A DNA stretch of 64,000 nt from Apostichopus japonicus (lineage: Eukaryota; Echinodermata; Holothuroidea; Aspidochirotida; Stichopodidae), in assembly GCF_037975245.1 (NCBI RefSeq), contig NC_092582.1:13886077-13950076 (forward strand), written 5' to 3'. The notes under the pieces are model-generated. The model saw nothing but the letters and a program-made list of their open reading frames with translations, ran no database searches and was not told the origin of the DNA. Below are positions 53,701-64,000 of this stretch, piece by piece. The position numbers and the translations under genes are program-made. Every line of letters begins with the position of its first letter. Position 1 is the stretch's first letter.

Positions 53701-56700
53701 GATTCTGTTATTCAAGTTTACACCATAATTATTATCACCTGAATTTACAAATTCTTATTCAGAGTAAAAAAAAATATGTGATAATCGCTTTCTATTCTTT
53801 CAGAGCAAATATGTTAAATTGTGAGAGTAAAGAAGACTACTTAGCTAAAGTACACTGTATCAGACAAGCCTTGAGGTTACTGATGTCAGATACGACGATG
53901 AGAGACTGGTTCGCTAGTATGGGCATGCAACTGATAGCAGATATCCTCTCCACAGCCGGCTATGTGAGTCTTATTACTTCTGATTTCTATTCTAAATCCA
54001 AGTTTGGTCAGGAATGTTTAATTCAGGGGGTGATATGTAGCAGTAGCAGTATATCCTCAGTTTGGGATAACCAAGGAAACAGTCCATGTAATTTCCTAAT
54101 CGTTTTGCTAACGATGAAAGAAGACAGGATTTCATTACATGTCTTCTTATGGTACCTTCCCATTGTAAGCTTTGGTTGCTGTCCCTCCTAACCTGAGAAA
54201 AACTTGACCATTAAAGAAGCTGCAATGTGAGTACAAAACAAAAACAAAAGTGATTAGATTGTCCCAAGTAGTCAGGTACTAATATAAAGGCCCTAAGTAT
54301 TGGTTGGAGTACTCTCTTTCGTGTTCGTTATGTATGAGAACAATATGTTTAGTATGAGTACTAAAACATGAGAAGAAGTGTCTTCTTGAGTACTACAACA
54401 TTGAAACTGCTATTCCCTTCAACCAATTTGTTGTTGAGAGTACTACTACTTAACTAAGGTAAATTTTGACTAAGGTACATTACCACCAACTCCTTCCCTC
54501 TCCTACCCTTCTCAAGCCCCTTCCTTTGGGAATAAACAGTGAAATCTATCACAGCTTCTCTTTACAAACTAACTCTTGTTTTCGTTTTTTTGTAGGCAAC
54601 GGAGGATTTTTATGTTACATTCGAAAAGATGATGGAGTATGTGAAGAAGCCAGAAAATCTTACAAGTATTGAACAAGAACTCAGGAATAGAAAGGTGAGG
54701 ATGCTTTGTCTCTCTCTCTCCAATAATTCAGTACAACTCTACATGTGCCTCATATAATGGTAGGGTAGATGAGTAGGCCTCATGTAATGGTAGGGTAGAT
54801 GAGGGGGCCTCATATAATGGTAGGGTAGATGAGGGGTCTCATATTATGGTAGGGTAGATGAGGGGCCTCATATAATTGTAGGGTAGATGAGGGGCCTCAT
54901 ATAATGGTAGGGTAGATGAGGAACCTCATGCAATGGTAGGGTAGATTAGGGGCCTGATATAATGGTAGGGTAGATGAGGGGCCTCATATAATGGTAGGGT
55001 AGATGAGGTGCCTCATATAATGGTACGGTAGATGAGGGGCCTCATATAATTGGTAGATGAGGGGCATCAAGAGTCAGGCCCGGTCTGGGGGCAAGCTGTC
55101 ACTAAATAAAGGAATTTTCTCATTTCTTTGGCTTTTGTTGGTTGATTTCTAATCAAGCATGTTTTCGAGCTCCCCGGAACTAGGTAATTTTTTTCATTGG
55201 TGGAAAATAGTATCATCCTCGAATCTAGTTGCACACATGCAAACAGGTTGACTGCGATCCAATTTAATAGACATTCAAAAATTGATGAAAACAATAAAGC
55301 AGAATAGACTTTACATAAGTTCCAGTCTTTCCAATCTCTTGGAATTGCTACAACAGGAATTACACTATTTTAAACAACAACGTGAAATAGTTTAAGAACG
55401 GAACAGGCCAAATTGTGAGGAGGAGGCCAAGCACGACCACTGCAATATGTCAGAGGGTGGACAAATTAATAATAAACAATTATCTCAAGAAATTTGCCAA
55501 TCATCAATTCAGAGGTTCTGTTGTGTTGTCCTAATATTATCAGATATTTTTCTTTGGCAATATTAAATTTAAAATTTTTTTTTTCTTATTTTAATTTTTG
55601 CAGGTGAAGGATTTTTCATTTTATGATGCTGTACTTGATTTTTTCCTCCTGGATGCCTTCGATGACCTAGAGGATCCCCCGGCATCGGTGATATCCATCG
55701 TTCAAAACCGTTGGCTCTCCCAGAGCGTCAAAGAAACGGTGAGTTTTTTGACGACCCAGTGATTGGCTGGTCATCAAAGCAGGATGTCATGAAAGATAAC
55801 ATTGTTTGAACACCATGGTGGAGACTGCCATTCGTTTTGCTATCGTCTGTTGAACTCAATTTGACAGATGCAACAAATTAAACAATATGTTTTGCACACA
55901 TAAAAAATATTTTTCAAACCAGACAATGCTACATTGCAGATGTGACCAGTAGATTTAAAAAGGGTAATTTTTTTTTGGGGGGGGACGGGGGGGGGGCGGG
56001 TCGGATCAAACTAATTTATTTGAGCTCAAACTTTTATGTACGATGATTTATGTTATGTTAGTAAAGATGTTAGTAAATGTTTACACTCTTTCTCTAACCT
56101 TTCTCTTTGGCAGGGTTTAGGAGCAGCTATCTGGTCAGTCCTGGCAGCTAAGAAACAAATGCTTAAGGTAATTTGAACTGTGTAGATATGACATACCAAA
56201 ATTCTTCAAATTGTGATATATATATATATATATATTTTTTTTATTACTTTCTCCTTGCCCTACCCCTGTCCACTTCCTGCTCTCCATCCATGAAATATTA
56301 TGTTTACTAACATTTTTTTGATTTATACAGAGTACTTGCTATAATATTCCCTTTTTTTATTTTTTATACTGTGACCAGGAAATCTTTCGTACCCAGCTGA
56401 TCTGTTACAACCTTCTCTTTGGCCTTCCCATTGCTTATTGTACTCCCCTCATGATCATTTTGACTAAATAATACATCAATCACAGATGTCTCTGAATAAG
56501 AAAAAAACAAATATGAACAGGTCTTTAAAATTATTTTACTCCCTTCTATCAAGTTGGTTGCTTTAGCATTCACTGTATGAAAGATACAAGGATATACTAC
56601 AATGTCACATTGCTGATGACCAGTGCTGTGTGCTAGTTGCCAAACATTAGCAAAGGGTTTAGGCAGGTCCAAATTGGATTATGTTTTTGTCACTTTGCTA

Positions 56701-57948
56701 CCAAATTGTTGATAGAGGAAAGAAGAAATTTGTGGCTAGAATGAGATACAAGCTGCAAACGAAATTGCTCTCATCTTTCAAACCTTTGGTTGAATTCATT
56801 TGTCAGTCCGTTTCCTTTGTTGATTTCATTATCTATCTTACACTTTTTAATCCAGTCCGTAAAAACTATGAAGTGTGTATTTAAAATGTTGGTATGTGTT
56901 AGATGCGTATATCTTTCTTCTTTCTCTCCAGAATCCTAGAGGTTTTATGGGTCATTGTTATGATATTTCCAAGCATGTGACTCCTGCCTTAGCATGGGGT
57001 TTCATGGGCACAGATGAAGAATTGAAGGGTCTCATGAATGAATTCAAGGTAAGAGTGTTATGAAAAAAGTCGGACAGACGTATTTCAATTTTTTTTTTTT
57101 GTCTAACTGTAAAGATGTGATTAACGAATCAACAATTTCCCAGTAGGGAAAGAGGTTAGAGGTGATCAAAGATAATATAGTTTGCTTGGAAGTGGTTGCA
57201 AGAGTTGAATTAAATAACAGGACCTACTTCAGTCTGACTTAAGTTGTATCCAGTTAGGCCAGGTACATTCGCTGAGACTGAGTTAAGACTAAGTGTTGTT
57301 GTTATTGTTGTTGTTTACTTGTTTCTTTGTTCAAGAGTAATATAATGAATGGCAAATGCTACTCTCTGCAACCCCCTGAATGCTTCACCCTTCAATTCTC
57401 CTGTTTTCAGTTACATTGTCATCAGTATTGATTTTACTACCTGCACTTTTAACGGCCAAACATGAACACGATAATGCATCCGAAATTATTCCAAAACAAA
57501 CGGCTCTTTAGTTTTTTTTTTTTCGGATCTTCCTCCAGTCCGAGCAAAGATTTACACATATGTCCTGTCATTGATGCAACATGCAAGCAAAAGTAGTGAT
57601 ACAGTAGCTGATCAAGTTTATTTGATGACAAAACAAGCAACTCCCTCAATCTCTGATTCTTTTACAGTATCCACAAATTACATCCACACAAAATGTACAA
57701 CGAAGATGAAAGTAATGGGATGAATTGACGACCCATCGTTTCTCCGTTTTAGTAGCTCGTTCTGTCAGGGTTTACTTTTTAATTTTATCTCTCCTACACA
57801 GGATCAGGTGCTCCTATTCACAAGGTCAATGTTTTCTAGAGAGAAATGCAGGTATTCCACAGTCGCAGAGCTGGCCGACGACATCTTTGCCCTAGCGAGA
57901 GAGATCTTCACCACTTTAAACCAAAGACTGTCGGACTGTCCGAGGTGA
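50787..57948 (+). CDS. MIGA: Mitoguardin (MIGA / FAM73 family)
   Basis: An outer mitochondrial membrane protein that promotes mitochondrial fusion and, in other animals, ER-mitochondria contact and lipid transfer. Coding exons: 50787-50964, 51526-51777, 52087-52166, 52493-52666, 53134-53234, 53804-53963, 54596-54694, 55604-55738, 56114-56167, 56932-57048, 57802-57948. All junctions are GT-AG with agreeing phases; 498 residues. Visible: a membrane helix at about 14-33 followed by RRRRRK (34-39), as in mitoguardins; a Ser/Pro-rich linker; ALRYWEEALEMK; a Ser/acid-rich stretch with DSFHSLGE at 218-225; then the conserved C-terminal region with YLAKVHCIRQA, VLDFFLLDAFDDLEDPPASV, NRWLSQS, GFMGHCYDISKHVTP and VAELADDIFALAR. 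The start ATG follows an acceptor (to 50775). An upstream coding exon cannot be ruled out, since vertebrate proteins have a longer N-terminus and a longer linker. Confidence 0.95.
54747..55066 (+). repeat. 29-bp minisatellite in a MIGA intron
   Basis: About 11 copies of a unit containing CTCATATAATGGTAGGGTAG and ending ATGAGGGGC, with point changes between copies and a shortened last unit. It begins about 50 bp after the donor of the exon ending at 54694. Confidence 0.95.
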
Positions 57949-60900
57949 CAGGTCAAAGCAGTGCAATAATGGATCAAATAAACAGTATTGGCGATCAGAA
58001 GTCGTAACGGCTCCAATACAGTGTGTGAGATATAGGTTAGATGTCGCGTTAAAGTGACCATTCACAGGAAGAGGGACTTCTAGATGTGAGAATAAAGAAA
58101 GTAGATGTCGACTCTGAAACGATAATCTGAGATGGAAATGAAGAGTCTAAATTTACCTTTCAAGGAGTGCTCTGAAGCTAAGATTACCAATTTATACCAA
58201 TAAATGTAACCAATTTTATCTCTGGGAATTGTAGCACCAAACTGTGAGGTATAAACACAAGATTACTTGTTGTAATGACATGAACGATTTTGTAAATGTT
58301 TGATAGAGAAGAATCTAGAGTTGGGGGGGGGGGGCTGAGGTATGTTTTGTAATATCCACATAAAGTCTGGGTGATGCTTCGAAGTAGATCAAGGCAAAAT
58401 TGCTACTGCAGTGTTAGGCTTGACTGCTCAGTGTAACAAGAAGATGAATTGCACATACCTGTTTAATTAATTGACATGTGTACTGAATGATGACCCCAGC
58501 ATGATAAGTACATGAATAACATAAACAAAAGAAGCAGTAAAGTCCTATGGACGTGTTTCTGTATTCTGAAATTTGTATATTTGGAACATTATATTCCATA
58601 CTATTTTGTGAGTGTGTGATTTTCCTTGTTTTGTTTTACCCTTTGACTCTTCTTTCACTGTACCGATGTCTTCTTTTATTCTCTTTTATTTACAGTGATA
58701 GTTAGATAGGAATTGATTTAATGGTTTATCAAAGATTCATTGGGGTGAAATGTTATGTCGGGAAGGAAGAAGAAGTGGGTGGAGGGAGGGAGGGGGGAGG
58801 GAGGGGGGTCATAGGAACAGTAAAAGGAACACCTGTTCCTTTTCCTACTTCATATTCACTCAGTCTCCCAATGATAAATTAAAACCAAAATTGAACAAAA
58901 TAGTTCCTATATGTTCTTGGCTATATTCTATGTGAAATGTGGGTAAGAAAAGCAAAAGTCCTTAGATGTTTCATCAAAGACCACGATCTACTCTAGATTC
59001 TTTCTCATTAGTTGCAGTTCAATTTGTTACTCCGATTAAAGTTAGCTGGGCTTACCAATGTGTCAAGTTGATGCTTGACATTAACTGTCGCGAAGTGTTA
59101 TCAAAAGAGGAATTTGCATTGGCATTTGACAATGTTTTGTTTTCGTTTCAATCTGAAAACAAATCAGTGTAAAAGCTCTTGCAAGTAACCAAAACCAACT
59201 CTAAGTCTCCTAAGTTTTGCACTAGTATTTTAAACAGGGAAGACCGGGAATGTATTCAATGTATTTATTGCATATCATGCAATAAGCCTCTACGATATGC
59301 ACATTTACTGTACCAATCGCTGCAATTGTTTTTCTTTCTGAATGTTTTAAATGTAACCTCGGAACATTTCACGAACTAAGTAGAAGAAATTGCTCTGTGC
59401 TCTCCAGGATTTATCAAGGTTTTTTATCAGCATCAGATATGACAATTTGTGGATGAGGCGTAAATCGCTTTGGAAACCGAATAAAGGAAATCCACATTTG
59501 TAGGGTATTTGCTTGACAGCTTCTATTTATTATTGAGTAAGAATCTCTTGCAAGATTAACTGATTTCAATTTTACTCTTTTATTTATAAATATCACAGAT
59601 TTATTTGAAACTGAACTCGTAGTTGTTCCTACAAGTGTTTGAAATCAGTTGCTTTTCTTGTTTCTCTCCTTACTTTTATTTCATCTTTAATTATGATTTT
59701 AAGTAAATAATTTGCATCATAATTTTGTGGAAAGGGCTTTTGAAATATTTGGCAGCGCTAGATATGGTTGATAGGCTTTCAGTCAAGCTGTGCTGACTCA
59801 AAGTGATATCGTTTTACTTTTGCAAAGTGCTGTACGTTTCTAAGTCAGAGGCCAGACGTTTCGATCCTAGCAGGATCTTTGTGAAAGGTCAACTGAAATG
59901 ATAAACATCTTAAAGGACACAAACTCGATGGATGGACAGACAGATGTCTGGTTTTAATAATCGTGTCCAGTTTTCGTTTGCCTGTGAAGAAGATCCTGCT
60001 ATGTGGAATGGAAACGTCAGGTCCTCAGACTTTTACTTATACGTTACCCGGCATTGGCTGTTTGCCTTAGATGAGCAATTTATCAACAGGTCTTTCTCTC
60101 CTTGATTTACAAAGTACACTCACAATGTCAATTGTTGAGTAATTGTTGATACCTCAAGCCTGACAATGGTCTCTATATTTTTTGATACATGGACAGTGGA
60201 AGTCTCACAATTTTGTGTGGTGTAATTGGTGCAAAAATGGGAGAATTTGTCAAATATTTGTTTCACCTGGCAAAACAAGGTTTTTCATTTAATCCATGTA
60301 AGAAGTTTAAGCAGTAAGATATCTAAGGATATATATCTCAGTGATATGTCACCAAGTCATAATTGGCTAGAAAAATGGCCACATGACATTTTTCTAGCAA
60401 ATGCATAAAGGATATATATATATATTTGTAACTTGTAAGTTAATCACCAAATGTGTTTCTGAGGTATTTGTATTAATTCAAATTTTCTTCATCATTTGCA
60501 ATGTCTTTTCGACATTCAATAATAAACAATTCTGTCTTTTCTGTAAAGTTTGAGAGAATAGTATGTGCTTGCTGTGACTTTTCGGTAGAATACTTTATGA
60601 ATTCATACTTCAGGGGCAATTTAACAAAAAGGAACATTATGTTTGAGAAACATGCAGATTTTTTCATTCCATAACAGGAAACTGTGTGTACGATATTTTT
60701 ATATAAACAGATCATAAAAAAATATTGTAATTTTAAACTTGTATCCAGATTTTCAGGAAATACTGCCTAGGGTCCACAAGTAAATATGGGATCAATAATA
60801 AGGTTCTCACATTTTCATTGTATACTTAGGAAACCTTAAGGGGAGGGGGTGGTGGGGGTGTGGGCTTATAACCTAATTATGCCAAGGGCTATTCCTGGCT

Positions 60901-62469
60901 CTCTAAAGCCCTGCCTAAACCCGCATCAGTTTTTCTGTTGTTTTGGTTTGGTTGGTTTTAGCCAGATTGGAAATGAGTTTTTGTTATGCTAGGTGGTTGG
61001 TTGTTAAAATGTATTTTATTATCAACACACATAGCTTCAAACTCCTATAGTGTATATGGAATTTGTTTTATCTAATAATTTTTATTTTGTCTCAAACACT
61101 TGAATTTGCATAATGTTGTTTTATTGTAAAACAAAAGAGTTGAAATACATTTCTAAAATCTACACATTCTTCGATTTTGTTTTGTGTGGAAGAAGTCATG
61201 TGCCAGTGATGTGACAACTGGTGGGGTGGGTCCCTGAGCACATCCATTACCTCCACACCCATAAACACACACATACACACCCACACAAAGGAAAAGTTCA
61301 AAGTAGTAAAGTGAATAAGGAGTGAACAAAGGGAATACTTTGTTGAAAGTCTCTTTATTTCCTGTTTTATGTGAATACAGCTTACACATTGGACGGATTC
61401 CCTGCATGTTAACTCCTGAATAGGTTTACACTCATACTTACATATGTACATACGCGCATACATACATACACAAAGTTACATCTACAACAGAACTATAAGC
61501 CCAGTTTGCTACATCTTTCTTTCATCAAACCTGAAGCCTTCTCCAAACCATGGCCCCCAGTGCACTACAGAAAACAGTCTCTAGGTATTAGATTGTGAGA
61601 ATCACATGGAAATATTGAATAGCTGCTATTAAACCATTCTTGAGCACAAAAAAAAAAACACTTTGATTTTCATCAGTTGCATCATGTTTGCTAAATATTT
61701 GGAATGAGAAACTCCCTTGTCTGCTTAACACAAGTTTGATATCATTTTTACAGTATTTTTGTGTGCATGATACTCTAAAAAAGTATTTTTACTGCATGGG
61801 TTCAAAACTGTGGACTGTATCCAGATATACTATTCTGACGTAACAAAGTCATAGATACTAAATTTTACAAGTATTACAGAAGTACTACACAACCGAACTA
61901 CGCAAGCCGTGTAAACTTGATTTTTGGTCCGAGGAATACCCTGATATTTCCATATTAGTTTACAAAGGGCAATCTAGTAATGAACACTAATTCAGTTATA
62001 TAGATTTGGCTCATAGGTGGTACAGATATTACAGGCAAAGTTCACTTTGAATACAAACACCTAAGACTGCTAAGAATGATACCAACAAGTATAAGACACA
62101 GTTAGTGGCTCTTCAAGTAAACTATATGTGCTACTGCTGCCCTCAAAATCTTCCCCTTCATCCCATACCTGAACCCCTCCCCCCCCCCCACCCCCTGTAT
62201 CCTCAAAAACATTGTCCTTATCAAACTTGGAAAACTTTCTATACTACACTGCCTTATATTATGGAGTTCTTATGTACAAGATATGCATATTGATAAAGTT
62301 ATATTTGTGCATTGTGTAACAAAAATGAGCACGCTGACCATACACAGAGAAAACAGTTTGAACATGACAGCCTAAGATGCATAGAATAGGATATACTGGC
62401 AAAAGTCCTGCACCTTGGCGCAGCAACAATATCTAAATAATACTGTCAGATTTCAATACCTAACAGATA
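57949..62469. other. Region downstream of MIGA
   Basis: Probably starts with the MIGA 3' UTR; AATAAA occurs at 58091 and 58199. G-rich low-complexity DNA lies at 58320-58335 and 58760-58810, and a short AT tract at 60412-60425. No further gene recognised. Confidence 0.5.
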
Positions 62470-62795
62470 AAAGTAGGGATAATTGTAAGTAGGGATAATA
62501 GGAACTAGTGATAATAAGAAGTAGGGATAATAGTAACTAGGGATAGCAGTAACTAGGGATCATAGTAAGTAGGGATAGCAGTAACTAGGGATATAAATAA
62601 CAACAGGGTGACACTAACAAGGACTAGCTAGCAGTGAGTAAGGATAACAGTAACTAGAGAGAGCAGTAACTAGGGACAACAGTAACAAGGAATAGCAGTA
62701 ACTAGAGGTAACAATAACAAGGAATAGCAGTAACTAGGGTTACAGTAAATAGGGATAACAGTAACAAGGGATAGCAGTAACTAGGGATAATAATG
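62470..62795 (+). repeat. Degenerate ~16-bp minisatellite
   Basis: About 20 irregular units around TAACTAGGGATAGCAG with variants (GGGATAATAG, AACAAGGAATAGCAG). The unit length varies between roughly 15 and 18 bp, so it has no fixed frame. Confidence 0.85.
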
Positions 62796-64000
62796 CAAGT
62801 AGGTAACAGTTGCTTTAAGCTCAGTGTTCTCCAAGCAGCTTAGAGACTATCGAAAAGTCCTCAAAGGGCAGTCAGATACTTTGGTAAATGCGAGTCTTGG
62901 AAAATCTTCTTGATAGCCACTCATTGTTCAGTACATCAAGGAGTACACTGTTCCCATTTCAACACAAAGAAGAATTTCCATGCGGCTGCAATGGCCTGCT
63001 GATTATTAACCTAATCACTTGGAGAAAAGAAATTAACAAGATGAAGGAAGAATGCATTGATTTCTAACTTCAAATCTCTCCAGTACTCCAGTGAACTGGT
63101 GTTAGATCCAAACCTGGCACCTTCAAAAATACAGTCTAACAGACCGAACTGACTTCCTTTACAAGTCAAACACCCTTTCCTGGCACATATGCAAAAAATT
63201 ATGCTCCATATTACAATTAAACAAATGCAATACTAGCATCTTTTAATAGTTGCTTTTAAAACCTAAGTCACATTTTCAAAATATCAGACTTCAGTTCAAT
63301 GACAGAATTACATGAGGTAAAAAACAAAAATGTAGAAAAATGTAAAAGAAAAATTATAGAAGGCCTCTTCCCCCACCCCCCCCCTCCTCCTCCCCATTCA
63401 TCACCTCACCCCTATCATATGAATTAAAATGATATAAAGATGAATACAATTATCACAGTTCCACATCTGGTATTAAGCATTGATTTGGCACTTAAAATTT
63501 GCATGAATTCTCCCTGAAAATATATACAATTAAAAAACAAGTAACAAAAATATAAACTTGTATCTTATTCTTTGAATTAAAAATCAAGAGTCATGTTAAA
63601 ATGGAATTTATATCAAATTTTCTATCTGCATTATACAATTAAAAAGACAGCAATAATGAATATACAATACACGATAAAAAAGACCAAAATAAAATCAAAC
63701 AATTCATTATTTGAAGATGTATTTGCTGATTTTATGTTTGAAGAGGGTCCATTTCAGTACTTAGAATGTTGCTAAGACAGTGGGTGTATACTGTTATTTT
63801 TCCCCCTCTCTCTCGCGAATACAGCATAAGGTACGGCCATTTTGTAATAACAATGCTAGATGAAGTGATGTTTTTACCAAATTACATCTGAATCATCCGT
63901 TCATGTGATGTCATAAAGCCATTTTTAAAGGAATGTCTTTACAGTATGCTTAAGTTAATAATGAAAGATACACTTACTTCTAGTTCACAAAGTGTGGGAC
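62796..64000. other. Gene-free right edge
   Basis: No exon recognised. A C-rich run lies at 63370-63398. A possible minus-strand splice donor (GTAAGTGT, inverse near 63971-63978) could belong to a gene that lies outside the window. Confidence 0.4.

Noticed and set aside
54747-55066. A CRISPR-like array
   Set aside because: Units are contiguous with no unique spacers, in an intron of an animal gene.

Overview
The window is nuclear DNA of an animal. The coding genes carry GT-AG introns, the non-coding DNA is A+T-rich, and it is crowded with short non-autonomous DNA transposons, microsatellites and poly-G/poly-C runs. The gene set (NELF-B, mitoguardin, SLC35G1-like and SLC16-like carriers) and the style of the repeats (hAT-like ends of the CAGKGGCG type, CR1/L2-like LINE tails, a tRNA-derived SINE) suggest a marine invertebrate, most likely a deuterostome such as an echinoderm. 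That placement is inference; no species is claimed.

Layout. 1-10.4 kb: no recognised gene, only repeats (a MITE with a telomere-like core, two hAT-like elements with exact 8-bp target duplications, a tRNA-derived SINE, a decayed LINE end). 10.4-11.5 kb: first SLC35G1-like gene, coding part in one exon, + strand. 11.5-23.1 kb: repeats, including a dense hAT mosaic at 19.3-22.1 kb. 23.2-30.7 kb: a four-exon SLC16/MCT-like transporter, + strand; its introns hold a LINE end, a foldback-like element, microsatellites and an intact hAT MITE. 30.7-38.2 kb: intergenic, with three hAT-like elements nested inside one another at 35.6-37.3 kb. 38.3-39.4 kb: second SLC35G1-like gene, + strand. 43.6-47.8 kb: NELFB (negative elongation factor B), - strand, five coding exons, complete. 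50.8-57.9 kb: mitoguardin (MIGA/FAM73), + strand, eleven exons found. 58-64 kb: no recognised gene, with a minisatellite near 62.5 kb.

The genes do not form one pathway. The two SLC35G1-like genes are diverged paralogues on either side of the SLC16-like gene, so the first 40 kb holds three membrane carriers. NELFB and MIGA lie head to head and may share a promoter region; NELFB and the second SLC35G1-like gene lie tail to tail with nearly meeting poly(A) signals. No operon, CRISPR array, rRNA or intact retrovirus-like element was seen. The most notable non-genic content is (a) a two-copy MITE with 9-bp target duplications and an internal telomere-like tract, (b) hAT-like elements that share an internal hairpin but differ at their ends, and (c) the three-deep nested insertion.
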